Of a DNA stretch of 64,000 bases, positions 50,932 through 61,027 are shown in pieces; within the stretch, counting starts at the first letter, position 1, and every line of letters begins with the position of its first letter. The notes below the pieces were generated by a model. The model saw nothing but the letters and a program-made list of their open reading frames with translations. It was not told the origin of the DNA and made no database searches. The position numbers were made by a program, and so were the translations under genes. This DNA is from Pseudoalteromonas sp. N1230-9 (GTDB lineage: Bacteria > Pseudomonadota > Gammaproteobacteria > Enterobacterales > Alteromonadaceae). The stretch is taken from the NCBI RefSeq assembly GCF_032716425.1, contig NZ_CP090419.1:1421001-1485000 (forward strand). The letters are read 5' to 3'.

Positions 50932-52782
50932 TTACCATCCGCACTGACGGTCTTTATTTTGCTCATCAAGGTATTTTTGTAATGGCGCAAAGTAATCCAA
51001 GATTGCTGTTGCATCCATTTCTTCTTTCCCCGTTATTGTGGCAAGGGCTTCTTGCCATGGGCGACTTGAACCCATTTCTAACATCGCATTCAGCTTTTCA
51101 CCAGCCTCTTTTGAGTTATACACTGAACAGCGATGAATCGCTTCTTTGTTACCAGCAATTTCACATAAACTTCTGTGGAAGTCGAATTGTAAAATATGCG
51201 CTAGGAAATAACGCGTGTAAGGGGTGTTACCCGGTACGTGATACTTAGCACCTGGATCGAAGTCTGCTTCGCTACGAGCGATAGGCGCTTGAACACCTTG
51301 ATATTTTTCACGTAGTTCCCACCATGCTTTGTTGTAATTTTCGGGTGTTACTTCACCTGAGAACACTTTCCAGCGCCATTGGTCAACTAATAAGCCAAAT
51401 GGGATAAAAGCAACTTTATCTAGTGCCATTTTCATTAATAGACCGATATCTTTTGATTCATCAGGCACTTCGTCTAATAAACCAATCTCTTTTAAGTAGT
51501 CAGGTGTAACAGACAGCGCAATAGTGTCACCAATGGCTTCATGGAAACCATCGTTCGCACTTTCTTGATAATAAATAGGTTGCGTGTTGTAGGCGCGCTG
51601 GTAGAAGTTATGACCTAACTCGTGGTGAATAACAGAGAACTCCTCACCGGTACGCTGAATACACATCTTGATACGCAGGTCATCTTTGCTATCTATATTC
51701 CATGCTGAAGCGTGACACTGTACGTCACGATCTTGTGGTTTAGTGAATAGTGAGCGTTCATAGAAAGTGTCAGGTAATGGCGCAAAGCCCATTGAAGTAA
51801 AGAACTTCTCGGCGCCACGTACCATTTTCAGCTCGTCGTAATCATGCTTTGCTAATAACTCTGTTACGTCGTAGCCAGGATCTGCATTTTCCGGCGCAAC
51901 TACATCGTAAATATTCCCCCATGTCTGTGCCCACATATTACCTAAAAGGTGCGCAGGAATTGGTTGGTCTTGAGGGACTTTATCTTCGCCATACTTCTCA
52001 CCGAGCTTGGCACGAACATGACAATGTAATGAATCATAAAGCGGTTTAACTTGACCCCAGATACGGTCAAGTTCTTTTGCAAAATCATCCGCTGGCATAT
52101 CGTATTTACTACGCCACATCGCGCCAGTATCCGCATAGCCAAGCTCTTTAGCACCTTCGTTAGTAAGCGCAACTTGTTGCTCATAAAGTGGACGCATTGG
52201 TTTGGAAAATTGGCGCCAACCTTGCCATAAATCCAGTAGTTCATTGTAGTTGCGGCTTGTTGCCATTTTAGCGGTCATCTGGCCAAGGCTTAAGCAGCTA
52301 CCATCTTCTTTACAGTACTTACCTTTACCATAAATACCACCTAGTTCAGCAACTAACTGTGAAAGTTTTGCTGTTTTTTCAGCATCCTGTGGGGCAGGCA
52401 AAGTTAGTGCTAATTTTAGCTTATCTAGCTTACGGCGCGCATCGTAATCCAGTTCTAAACTATCGAATTTTGCAGCTTCATTAGCAAGACGAACAACAGC
52501 TTCGGTCATCTTACGATTAACCTCAGCAGATAACTCTGCAGTATCGTGCGTGATGAAGTTGGCATAAATCCACTCAGCGCGACTAGCCTCTAAATAAAGC
52601 GCACTTAACTCTTTTTCTGTATCGGCGATAAATTTAGCAGCATCTTGCGGCGTCACCTGACTTTTTTTGACTTCAGCCGCAGCTGTTTTGGTATTTGTAG
52701 CGTCATCATTACAGCCTGAAAGTGCAAGTGCACTAGCCACCATGAGAGCACTCATACTAAGTTTAAATGGAGTCTTTTTCAT
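50932..52782 (-). CDS. M2-family peptidyl-dipeptidase (ACE-like) lipoprotein
   Basis: 616 aa. A signal peptide with lipobox (ALALSGC) implies lipid anchoring. The zinc motif HELGH is at 387-391 (SVIHHELGHNFYQRAYN), with the distal Glu in NDGFHEAIGDTIALS, as in angiotensin-converting-enzyme-like M2 peptidases, which remove C-terminal dipeptides. The length matches single-domain bacterial M2 enzymes. It is monocistronic and divergent from fadE. A role in peptide scavenging in the periplasm is likely. Confidence 0.94.
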   Translation of the reverse strand: MKKTPFKLSMSALMVASALALSGCNDDATNTKTAAAEVKKSQVTPQDAAKFIADTEKELSALYLEASRAEWIYANFITHDTAELSAEVNRKMTEAVVRLANEAAKFDSLELDYDARRKLDKLKLALTLPAPQDAEKTAKLSQLVAELGGIYGKGKYCKEDGSCLSLGQMTAKMATSRNYNELLDLWQGWRQFSKPMRPLYEQQVALTNEGAKELGYADTGAMWRSKYDMPADDFAKELDRIWGQVKPLYDSLHCHVRAKLGEKYGEDKVPQDQPIPAHLLGNMWAQTWGNIYDVVAPENADPGYDVTELLAKHDYDELKMVRGAEKFFTSMGFAPLPDTFYERSLFTKPQDRDVQCHASAWNIDSKDDLRIKMCIQRTGEEFSVIHHELGHNFYQRAYNTQPIYYQESANDGFHEAIGDTIALSVTPDYLKEIGLLDEVPDESKDIGLLMKMALDKVAFIPFGLLVDQWRWKVFSGEVTPENYNKAWWELREKYQGVQAPIARSEADFDPGAKYHVPGNTPYTRYFLAHILQFDFHRSLCEIAGNKEAIHRCSVYNSKEAGEKLNAMLEMGSSRPWQEALATITGKEEMDATAILDYFAPLQKYLDEQNKDRQCGW

Positions 52783-52950
52783 AACGTTCCCTAGAAGTTT
52801 ATTGTTATTTATTGCCCCTGCATAATAGCAGCGTCTTGATAAACAACAAACTATGTAGATGAGAACAATTTACGAGACATGGCTTACGTTGTATTTATTA
52901 CACGATCAGTCATACTTGAAGACAGTTAATTTAAATAAAAGGATTGCATA

Positions 52951-55230
52951 ATGACGACCGTAATCATTCTGCTACTGGTTGCTGTGATTGTGATTTTTGC
53001 TGTAAAAGATATTCGCATTAATCTGATCACTCGACCTACGTTTAGTATGTTTAAAAAAGTATTACCCCCCTTATCACAGACAGAACGTGAAGCCATGGAA
53101 GCGGGTGACGTGTGGTGGGATGGTGAGCTATTTAGTGGCAACCCTGACTGGCAGAAACTACATAGTTTTCCTAAACCTGAACTCAGTGATAAAGAGCGCG
53201 CATTTATGAGTAAGCAGGTTGAGACGTTACTTGCTATGCTTGACGATTATCAAATTGTTCAAAAAGATAAAGACCTACCAAAAGAAGTCTGGGAATATTT
53301 AAAAAAAGAAGGTTTTTTTGCGTTAATCATTCCTGAAGAGTTTGGTGGCCGTGAATTTTCAGCCATTGCTAATTCGACCATCGTATCAAAAATTGCAACC
53401 AAAAGTTTAACGGCAGCTGTAACCGTGATGGTACCAAACAGTTTAGGCCCAGGTGAGCTACTGCTTCATTACGGAACTAAAGAGCAACAAGAGCGCTGGT
53501 TGCCAAGCTTAGCCAAAGGTGATGATGTGCCTTGTTTTGCGTTAACTGGCCCAGAGGCAGGGTCGGATGCCGGTAGTATTCCCGATACTGGCGTTGTTTG
53601 CATGGGCATGCATAATGGTGAAGAAGTAATCGGTTTAAAGCTTAATTGGTCAAAACGCTACATTACCCTTGCACCGATAGCCACAGTGCTTGGTCTTGCA
53701 TTTAAAATGTACGATCCTGATGGTCTGTTGGGCGATAAAAAAGAGTTAGGTATTACTTGTGCGCTTATTCCGACTGATCACGAAGGTGTGCAAACGGGTG
53801 AGCGTCATTATCCTCTCAATATGGCATTTATGAATGGCACAACCTATGGTAAAGATGTCTTTATTCCACTTGATTGGATCATTGGTGGCGAAAAGGGGGC
53901 TGGTCGAGGTTGGCGCATGTTGGTTGAGTGCTTAAGCGCAGGTCGTGGTATTTCGCTGCCGGCACTCAGCACTGCAACAGGCCACCTTGCATCACGTATG
54001 ACATCGGCGTATGCGACTGTAAGGCAACAATTCGGTGTATCGATTGGGCAATTCGAAGGCGTGCAAGAAGCGCTTGCGCGTATCGGTGGTTTAACATACA
54101 CCCTTGAATCTGCAAGGTTAATGACCGCTGGTGCCATAGATTTAAAACTGAGTCCATCGGTCGTGACTGCCATTGCTAAATACCATATGACAGAAATGGG
54201 TCGCACTGTAATGAACGATGCCATGGATATTCATTCAGGCAAGGGCATTCAAGTAGGTCCTAATAACTATCTTGCTCATGGTTATATGGGGATCCCTGTA
54301 TCGATCACCGTCGAAGGGGCAAATATTCTTACTCGTAATTTGATGATTTTTGGTCAAGGTGCGACTCGTTGCCACCCATTTGTTTTAAAAGAAATGGAAG
54401 CCGCTGCAATGGAAGATCATGACCTTGCACTGAAAGAGTTTGATTCATTACTGCTACAGCATATTTTGTTTGCAACAAGCAATGCGGGTATGGCTTTTGT
54501 ACATGGTTTAACACGCAGTTACTTTGCTAAATCTCCAGTGTGTGGAGTGACAAGTCATTATTACAAACAGTTGAGCCGAATGAGTCGAGGCTTAGCATTT
54601 TGTACTGATGTTGCTATGTTGGTATTGGGTGGCGAGTTAAAACGCAAAGAGATGATATCGGCGCGTTTAGGCGATGTATTGAGCCACTTATATCTCGCCT
54701 CATGTGTTCTGAAGCGTTACGAAGATGAAGGGCGTCAACAAGCCGATTTACCGTTTGTTCAATATGCTGTAGAACATTCGCTTTATAGCATTGGCCAAGC
54801 ATTTGATGGCTTTTTCAAAAACTTTTCGAACCCGATTGTTAACTTTTTACTGAAACGTATCGTTTTCCCATTAGGTAACCATTACCATCGCCCAAGTGAT
54901 GAGCTAGCACAAACTATGTGTGAGCACATGAGTAACCCCGGTGTATTTAGGGACAGATTAACCCATTTATGCTATATCGATGATAAAGCGGGAACTGGTG
55001 TAATGGAAAATGCGTTCTTAGCTATGATAGATACGCAGGAAGACTTTAAACAATTACGAAAATGGCAAAAAGAAGGCTCGATTTCCCGTAATCTAGAGCT
55101 TGAGGATGCTATCGTCGAAGCTGCTGAGAAAAACTTAATTAATGCAACAGTCGCTGAGCGTATGAGTGAAGCAAATGCGCTACGTAAGCAAGCAATCGCT
55201 GTGGATAATTTCGCGCCTGGCGAACTTTAA
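52951..55230 (+). CDS. fadE: Acyl-CoA dehydrogenase FadE
   Basis: 759 aa, the long FadE type found in gammaproteobacteria but somewhat shorter than E. coli FadE (814 aa), mainly because the N-terminus has one membrane helix (IILLLVAVIVIFAV) rather than a longer anchor. Motifs: CFALTGPEAGSDAGSIPDTG for FAD and substrate, GRGISLPALSTATGH, QFGVSIGQFEGVQEALARI, MDIHSGKGIQVGPNNYLA. It catalyses the first step of fatty acid beta-oxidation at the inner membrane. Single gene with its own terminator. Confidence 0.95.
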   Translation: MTTVIILLLVAVIVIFAVKDIRINLITRPTFSMFKKVLPPLSQTEREAMEAGDVWWDGELFSGNPDWQKLHSFPKPELSDKERAFMSKQVETLLAMLDDYQIVQKDKDLPKEVWEYLKKEGFFALIIPEEFGGREFSAIANSTIVSKIATKSLTAAVTVMVPNSLGPGELLLHYGTKEQQERWLPSLAKGDDVPCFALTGPEAGSDAGSIPDTGVVCMGMHNGEEVIGLKLNWSKRYITLAPIATVLGLAFKMYDPDGLLGDKKELGITCALIPTDHEGVQTGERHYPLNMAFMNGTTYGKDVFIPLDWIIGGEKGAGRGWRMLVECLSAGRGISLPALSTATGHLASRMTSAYATVRQQFGVSIGQFEGVQEALARIGGLTYTLESARLMTAGAIDLKLSPSVVTAIAKYHMTEMGRTVMNDAMDIHSGKGIQVGPNNYLAHGYMGIPVSITVEGANILTRNLMIFGQGATRCHPFVLKEMEAAAMEDHDLALKEFDSLLLQHILFATSNAGMAFVHGLTRSYFAKSPVCGVTSHYYKQLSRMSRGLAFCTDVAMLVLGGELKRKEMISARLGDVLSHLYLASCVLKRYEDEGRQQADLPFVQYAVEHSLYSIGQAFDGFFKNFSNPIVNFLLKRIVFPLGNHYHRPSDELAQTMCEHMSNPGVFRDRLTHLCYIDDKAGTGVMENAFLAMIDTQEDFKQLRKWQKEGSISRNLELEDAIVEAAEKNLINATVAERMSEANALRKQAIAVDNFAPGEL

Positions 55231-55240
55231 TGCGTTCATT

Positions 55241-55268
55241 AAAAAGCCTTGCTTAGCAAGGCTTTTTT
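55241..55268. terminator. Terminator between fadE and the small lipoprotein gene
   Basis: AAAAAGCCTTGC / TTA / GCAAGGCTTTTTT; serves both convergent genes. Confidence 0.9.
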
Positions 55269-55276
55269 GTCTTCAC

Positions 55277-55717
55277 TTATCTAGCAAAAGGGTCGGGGTT
55301 AATTTTTTCAATATACCAATCACCTTTCTTACGTATCATTTTAACGCTACGCATATCATCAATTTTTTTGCCATTGAAGTAGCCAGTGAAAATAAGGTTG
55401 ATATTGGCTTTATCACCGTACTGCTCTCGCAAACTCATATTCGTCATGTCGACTTCGATCACGACTTCATCGTACTGCATATTAACCAAATTACGGGCAA
55501 ACTGGTTAGCGGTACCATAAGATTTCATAATCCGCGCCATTTTTGGCGTTGCATATTGGGTCGCTAAGTTTAAATCTTGTTTATTATATAAAGCGTCAAA
55601 GAAGAGTGTCGCCGTTACTCCTGGAGTATTTTTTTCACCTTTCGGAGCATCTTCAGGCCCGCATCCGAGCAGTAGAACACTGCTTAGTAGGGCACAAATA
55701 AAAAGTATTTTTTTCAT
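55277..55717 (-). CDS. Small lipoprotein with NTF2-like fold (DUF4878-like)
   Basis: 146 aa. A lipobox (SVLLLGC) follows a short signal peptide. The mature part begins TPGVTATLFFDALYNKQDLNLATQYATPKMARIM and ends VKMIRKKGDWYIEKI, a helix-then-sheet pattern typical of the NTF2-like DUF4878 group. Function unknown. It is a single gene between fadE and cysK, both with their own terminators. Confidence 0.75.
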   Translation of the reverse strand: MKKILFICALLSSVLLLGCGPEDAPKGEKNTPGVTATLFFDALYNKQDLNLATQYATPKMARIMKSYGTANQFARNLVNMQYDEVVIEVDMTNMSLREQYGDKANINLIFTGYFNGKKIDDMRSVKMIRKKGDWYIEKINPDPFAR

Positions 55718-55820
55718 TGTTCATGGTTTAGAAAATATAATTTGCCTTTAGTGTGTGACTAAATAACTTTCTTGTAAAGGAGGTTAGGTGTTTTAGGTTG
55801 GTTTATTTTTATTTTGCAAT

Positions 55821-55849
55821 AAAAAAGGATGCAGTATGCATCCTTTTTT
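55821..55849 (-). terminator. Terminator of cysK
   Basis: AAAAAAGGATGCA / GTA / TGCATCCTTTTTT, 17 bases after the cysK stop on the minus strand. Confidence 0.88.
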
Positions 55850-55865
55850 ATCTTAATTAAGCTGT

Positions 55866-56834
55866 TTATTGAACAAGCTCTTTGTCACTGAATTCTTCAG
55901 CAAATAATGGGCTTGATAAATAACGCTCTGTCGCACTTGGTAAAATTACCACAATATTCTTACCTGCATTTTCAGGTTTTTCTGCAAGTCGTTTTGCCGC
56001 AACGACTGCTGCACCAGATGAAATACCTACCAAGATACCTTCATTTTTCATTAACTCATGCGCCATTGCAATCGCATCTTCATTTGATACTTGCTCAGCA
56101 GCATCAACAACTTCTAGGTCTAAGTTACCTGGGATAAAGCCTGCACCGATACCTTGAATTTTATGAGGACCAGGTTTGATTTCTTCACCTGCTAAAGTTT
56201 GGCTAATAACAGGTGAGTTTGTTGGCTCAACAGCAACAGATTGAACATTTAAACCTTTTTCTAGTTTAAGGTAGCGGCTTACACCTGTAATAGTACCGCC
56301 CGTGCCGACACCTGCTACGAAAATGTCGATTTTACCATCCATTGCTTCGTAGATTTCAGGACCGGTTGTTTCAAAGTGAATTTTCGGGTTAGCTGGGTTT
56401 TCGAATTGTTGTAAAAGAATGTATTTTTCAGGCTCACTCGCTTGAATTTCTTTTGCTTTTTCAATAGCACCATTCATGCCTTTAGCGCCATCTGTTAAGA
56501 CTAAGTTGGCGCCCAATGCTTTTAATAGTTTACGACGTTCTAAGCTCATCGTATTGGGCATGGTCAGTGTCAATTTATAACCACGCGAAGCAGCAACAAA
56601 GGCAAGAGCAATACCTGTATTACCAGATGTCGGTTCGATTAACTCTTTTTCTTTCGTTAAAACACCTGACTTTTCTGCTTCCCAGATCATTGAAGCGCCA
56701 ATGCGGCATTTAACACTGAAGCTTGGGTTACGTGATTCTACTTTAGCGAAAACATTACCTGAGGTAACGCGATTAAGCTTTACAATTGGCGTATTGCCAA
56801 TCGTTAATGAATTATCTTCAAAAATGTTAGACAT
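55866..56834 (-). CDS. cysK: Cysteine synthase A
   Basis: 322 aa from [20 protein letters not shown] (E. coli CysK 323 aa, same start); this ATG has an AAGGGA Shine-Dalgarno, whereas the frame-consistent Met at 56861 does not. The PLP lysine is K42 ([12 protein letters not shown]), with the phosphate loop [12 protein letters not shown] and the PLP ring region [16 protein letters not shown]. It makes cysteine from O-acetylserine and sulfide. Monocistronic. Confidence 0.97.
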   Translation of the reverse strand: MSNIFEDNSLTIGNTPIVKLNRVTSGNVFAKVESRNPSFSVKCRIGASMIWEAEKSGVLTKEKELIEPTSGNTGIALAFVAASRGYKLTLTMPNTMSLERRKLLKALGANLVLTDGAKGMNGAIEKAKEIQASEPEKYILLQQFENPANPKIHFETTGPEIYEAMDGKIDIFVAGVGTGGTITGVSRYLKLEKGLNVQSVAVEPTNSPVISQTLAGEEIKPGPHKIQGIGAGFIPGNLDLEVVDAAEQVSNEDAIAMAHELMKNEGILVGISSGAAVVAAKRLAEKPENAGKNIVVILPSATERYLSSPLFAEEFSDKELVQ

Positions 56835-57244
56835 AGTGTTCCCTTGGAAGCAATTTATCAATCGTGATCAAATAGCTTAGGCTACCGATCTGTAATAGTC
56901 ACACTTTACTTTGCCAAATAAAAAACGAAAGTAAAGTTTGGCTATAACATATAGCGAATAGGCTTATAGCTTTTAGGAATAAGCCAAAAATCATCAGAGC
57001 TGCCACATAGTCGGGGGAGTTTTTCCCCTTAAAGAATTAAGAGAGTGATTAGTTCGACTTCTTCAAATAGGCAATCACTTGGCATGTATTTAATTCAACA
57101 ATTATAACTGAGATCAATTTTCAAATTAGATTCTTGCCAGTTGTGATGGTAAATTGCGCAATCAAACGTAAATTTGGCTGTTTTATAACAAAAGTAAATC
57201 AAAACGTGGTAAAAGATTACCACCTAAAAATTGAAGTGATCGTT
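56835..57244. other. Divergent intergenic region cysK / symporter
   Basis: 410 bases. It should carry the cysK promoter on the minus strand and the symporter promoter on the plus strand; I see no confident operator, hairpin or short gene. The frame-open extension of the symporter ORF from 57134 lacks a Shine-Dalgarno and family similarity. Confidence 0.5.
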
Positions 57245-58396
57245 ATGAATTTAATTCTAAAGTTAATTGCTGGCATTGTTGCTGGTATCTTAGTGGGACT
57301 ATATGTGCCATTAACAAGTGTTGAACTCCTTTATACAGTAAAAGAAATAATAGGTCAGTTGATTACCTTTACGATACCGTTGATCATTTTATTCTTTATT
57401 GCATCAGGTATTGCAGGCTTACCAAAGGGCTCAGGTCACTTGCTTGGTAAAACAGTAGGGTTTGCTTATGGCTCGACTATTATTGCGGGCACACTTGCTT
57501 TCTTACTAGTTAGTACGATTATTCCGTTGTTTGACGGTGGCTTAACCTACGAAGCTGAAATTGCGACTGAAGTAGGAAGCTTTATCGATTTAGAAATTCC
57601 TCCTCTTATGGGGGTTATGACAGCCTTGGCTACAGCATTTGTGTTTGGTATTGGCATGAGTCAACTGCAACTTGATACATTAAAAAAAGTGTCGGACCAA
57701 GGACGCGATGTAATTGATGGCTTGTTAGCAAAAGTTATTATCCCCGCGCTCCCTTTTTATATTGCAGGTGTTTTTGCTGAAATGACCGTTGCAGGCACAG
57801 TCGTAGATACACTACAAACGTTTGGTATTGTCTTACTTGCTGCACTGATTATGCACTGGTTATGGTTAACAGTTTTATATGTTAGTACGGGTCTTTTATT
57901 AAAACGTAATCCAATAGAACTTGTAAAAAATATGCTTCCAGCTTATTTTACTGCTTTAGGGACAATGTCGAGTGCTGCAACGATCCCAGTTTCATTACGT
58001 GCGAGCAAAGCAAATAATGTAAAAGAAGATGTTGCAAACTTTACTGTACCATTATGTGCAACCATCCATTTATCAGGCTCAACTATTACGATAGTTACTT
58101 GCGCATTAGCCGTTATGTTTTTGTCACCGAATATGGATGTGCCATCATTATTCGGCATGTTGCCATTTATTATGATGTTAGGTGTCGTCATGATTGCAGC
58201 ACCAGGTGCACCTGGTGGCGCAGTGATGTCAGCATTGGGGCTTTTAACCAGTATGCTTGGCTTCAATGAAGGCGCTGTTGCATTAATGATTGCACTATAT
58301 TTAGCGCAAGATAGCTTTGGTACTGCTTGTAATGTTACAGGCGATGGTATTATTGCATTGTGGGTTGATCGCTTTAGCGAGAAAGCTTCGTCATAA
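57245..58396 (+). CDS. Dicarboxylate/amino acid:cation symporter (DAACS family)
   Basis: 383 aa from MNLILKLIAGIVAGILVGLY; the frame is open 37 codons further upstream, but that part is not membrane-like and lacks a start signal. Eight membrane helices plus the re-entrant loops: FTIPLIILFFIASGIA, the serine-rich LGTMSSAATIPVSL and GSTITIVTCALAVMF, and APGAPGGAVMSALGLL. DAACS transporters couple Na+ or H+ to uptake of C4-dicarboxylates, glutamate or serine/threonine. The substrate is not deducible. Confidence 0.87.
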   Translation: MNLILKLIAGIVAGILVGLYVPLTSVELLYTVKEIIGQLITFTIPLIILFFIASGIAGLPKGSGHLLGKTVGFAYGSTIIAGTLAFLLVSTIIPLFDGGLTYEAEIATEVGSFIDLEIPPLMGVMTALATAFVFGIGMSQLQLDTLKKVSDQGRDVIDGLLAKVIIPALPFYIAGVFAEMTVAGTVVDTLQTFGIVLLAALIMHWLWLTVLYVSTGLLLKRNPIELVKNMLPAYFTALGTMSSAATIPVSLRASKANNVKEDVANFTVPLCATIHLSGSTITIVTCALAVMFLSPNMDVPSLFGMLPFIMMLGVVMIAAPGAPGGAVMSALGLLTSMLGFNEGAVALMIALYLAQDSFGTACNVTGDGIIALWVDRFSEKASS

Positions 58397-58503
58397 AATT
58401 AATTTGCGAGGCGATATTTGATTTATCGTTTCGCTGTTTCTGTGCTAATGTGGCACATTAAATTGTGCGAAAGCATATATTTGGGTTATTCGAGGGTGTT
58501 CCA

Positions 58504-59154
58504 TTGATTAATGTACTTTTAGTTGATGACCATGAACTTGTACGGACAGGGATCAGACGTATACTTGATGATGTTCGTGGTTTTAAAGTGGTTGGTGAAG
58601 CTAAAACCGGTGAAGAAGCAGTACAATTTTGCCGTCAAAATTCACCTGATATAGTGTTAATGGACATGAATATGCCAGGTATAGGCGGGTTAGAAGCAAC
58701 GAAGAAAATCTGTCGTTATTGCCCAGACGTAAAAATAATCGTACTTACTGTGCATTGCGAAGACCCATTCCCTAGTAAAGTGATGCAGATTGGTGCTCAT
58801 GGTTACCTAACCAAAGGGGCAGGTTCAGATGAGATGGTTAATGCAATTCGTGCTGTAAATGCTGGCCAAAGGTATATCGCACCAGAAATAGCACAGCAAA
58901 TTGCACTTGCACAGGTTAGTGGTCGAACAGATGAAAATCCGTTTCAGAGTTTATCTGAGCGTGAGTTACAGATTATGTTAATGATTACTAAAGGTGAAAA
59001 AGCGCAAGATATCGCAGACCGTCTTAACCTCAGTTCAAAAACAGTGAATAGTTATCGCTACCGCATGTTTGAAAAGCTTAATGTGGGTGGTGATGTAGAG
59101 CTAACTCATTTAGCGATCCGCCATAAAATGATCGATATTGATAGTTCGCATTAA
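58504..59154 (+). CDS. uvrY: Response regulator UvrY/GacA
   Basis: 216 aa starting at TTG (INVLLVDDHELVRTGIRRIL aligns with the E. coli UvrY start); a GTG at 58465 in the same frame would add 13 unmatched residues. The receiver has phosphoacceptor D54 (LMDMNMPG), and the LuxR-type helix-turn-helix is at the C-terminus (LSERELQIMLMITKGEKAQD ... NLSSKTVNSYRYRMFEKL). With BarA/GacS it activates small RNAs of the Csr system. A GAGGGTG Shine-Dalgarno lies 6 bases upstream. uvrC follows after 8 bases, as in E. coli. Confidence 0.95.
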   Translation: MINVLLVDDHELVRTGIRRILDDVRGFKVVGEAKTGEEAVQFCRQNSPDIVLMDMNMPGIGGLEATKKICRYCPDVKIIVLTVHCEDPFPSKVMQIGAHGYLTKGAGSDEMVNAIRAVNAGQRYIAPEIAQQIALAQVSGRTDENPFQSLSERELQIMLMITKGEKAQDIADRLNLSSKTVNSYRYRMFEKLNVGGDVELTHLAIRHKMIDIDSSH

Positions 59155-59162
59155 TTTGCTCA

Positions 59163-60986
59163 ATGTCTGATTTCGATTCTGCCCGCTTTCTTAAAACATT
59201 ATCAAGCGAACCTGGTGTCTACAGGATGCTTGATAATGAAGGGCAAGTAATTTATGTGGGGAAGGCTAAAAGCCTAAAAAAGCGTGTTAGCAGTTATTTC
59301 CGCAGTAATGTTACTGATAGTAAAACCCGTGTCTTAGTAAGTAATATTTGTGGTATTGAAGTCACTCTAACTAATACCGAAACCGAAGCTCTATTACTTG
59401 AAAATAATCTAATAAAAAAATATCAGCCTCGCTACAATATTTTACTGCGAGATGATAAATCATATCCGTATATTTTACTGACTGATCATAAACATCCACG
59501 CTTAGCTTTTCACCGCGGTAGTCGCAAAATTAAAGGCGAGTATTTTGGGCCTTTTCCCAGTGCAGGTGCCGTATCCGAAAGCTTGCGGTTAATGCAAAAG
59601 ATCTTCCCTGTTCGACAATGTGAAGATGCTTATTATCGAGCTAGAAGTCGTCCTTGCCTTCAATACCAATTGAAGCGTTGTTCTGCACCCTGTGTTAATA
59701 AAGTTTCTGATGAAGAATACAAGCAAGAAGTTGATTTTGTTCGTAAATTTTTATTGGGTAAATCACATGAAGTCATTGCTGACTTGATTGCTAAGATGGA
59801 GCAAGCCAGTAAAGAGCTGAAATTTGAATTAGCTGCAAAAGTGCGCGATCAAATAATGCTACTTAGGAAAATGCAGGAACAACAATCTATTTCAGGTAAT
59901 CATGCTGAAATGGACGTTGTGGGCTTTGCTCATCTGAATGGTTTAAATGCCGTTCACTTATTAATGATCCGCGACCATAAAGTGCTGGGCAGTAAAACCT
60001 ACTTTCCAAAAGTGCCAAAGGATTCAGGGCAAGAAGAAATTTTGACTTCTTTCTTAGGCCAGTATTATTTAGCGCCTGGTGCAACAGGGCGTATCGCCAA
60101 AGAAATTATATTACCGTTTAGTATTGAAGAGGGTGAGCCTTTAAGTGAGGCACTTACCGCTATTTCAGAGCGTAAAGTGAGCTTAAAAGTTGCCAATCGA
60201 GGTGAGCGGGCACAGTATCTAAAGCTAGCTAACAAAAATGCATTAAATAGCATCAGTGTAAAACAAAGTACCCAAGACTCAATTAATAAACGCTATGCGC
60301 AATTAAAAGAAACGCTACGCCTTGACGATATTAATCGCATGGAATGTTTTGATATCAGTCATACAATGGGTGAGAACACGGTTGCAAGTTGTGTTGTGTT
60401 TGATTCGCAAGGACCCAATAATAAAGAGTATCGCCGTTTTAATGTAACGGGGATTACTGGTGGAGATGACTATGCCGCCATGGAGTTTGCATTAAATAAG
60501 CGCTACAACAAAGTAGTCGACGAAGAAAAAATACCCGATGTTATTTTCATCGATGGTGGTAAAGGTCAACTGTCTCGTGCTGAACAGTATTTTGAAACGT
60601 GGCCGCATAATAAAATGCCTCTGTTAGTGGGTGTTGCAAAAGGGACTAGCCGAAAACCAGGGTTAGAAACTTTACTCATAGATGGAGGACGCAAAACAAT
60701 TCCACTTGATTCAGATGCGCCGGCTCTTCATTTAATTCAACATATTCGTGATGAATCACACCGTTTTGCTATTGCAGGTCACCGTAATAAAAGACAAAAA
60801 CAGCGAACTCAATCACTACTCGAAGAGATTTCTGGGGTAGGGCAAAAGCGTCGTCAATCAATTTTAAAATATTTAGGGGGCATGCAAGGGGTAAAAGCTG
60901 CTAATATAGAACAATTAAAACAAGTTCCTGGGATCAGCCCTGAAATGGCTGAGAAGATATTTAATCATTTGCATGACAAGGCGTAG
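59163..60986 (+). CDS. uvrC: Excinuclease ABC subunit C
   Basis: 607 aa (E. coli 610). N-terminal GIY-YIG nuclease (EPGVYRMLDNEGQVIYVGKAKSLKKR), Cys-rich region (CLQYQLKRCSAPCVNKVS), UvrB-binding UVR motif (ELKFELAAKVRDQI), RNase H-like 5' nuclease domain (FDISHTMGENTVASCVVF, IFIDGGKGQLSRA) and C-terminal tandem helix-hairpin-helix. It makes both incisions in nucleotide excision repair. It is cotranscribed with uvrY and probably pgsA. Confidence 0.98.
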   Translation: MSDFDSARFLKTLSSEPGVYRMLDNEGQVIYVGKAKSLKKRVSSYFRSNVTDSKTRVLVSNICGIEVTLTNTETEALLLENNLIKKYQPRYNILLRDDKSYPYILLTDHKHPRLAFHRGSRKIKGEYFGPFPSAGAVSESLRLMQKIFPVRQCEDAYYRARSRPCLQYQLKRCSAPCVNKVSDEEYKQEVDFVRKFLLGKSHEVIADLIAKMEQASKELKFELAAKVRDQIMLLRKMQEQQSISGNHAEMDVVGFAHLNGLNAVHLLMIRDHKVLGSKTYFPKVPKDSGQEEILTSFLGQYYLAPGATGRIAKEIILPFSIEEGEPLSEALTAISERKVSLKVANRGERAQYLKLANKNALNSISVKQSTQDSINKRYAQLKETLRLDDINRMECFDISHTMGENTVASCVVFDSQGPNNKEYRRFNVTGITGGDDYAAMEFALNKRYNKVVDEEKIPDVIFIDGGKGQLSRAEQYFETWPHNKMPLLVGVAKGTSRKPGLETLLIDGGRKTIPLDSDAPALHLIQHIRDESHRFAIAGHRNKRQKQRTQSLLEEISGVGQKRRQSILKYLGGMQGVKAANIEQLKQVPGISPEMAEKIFNHLHDKA

Positions 60987-61027
60987 CCTTCATGCGAATA
61001 TAGAAAAAAAGACATCTCCAAGTAGTT

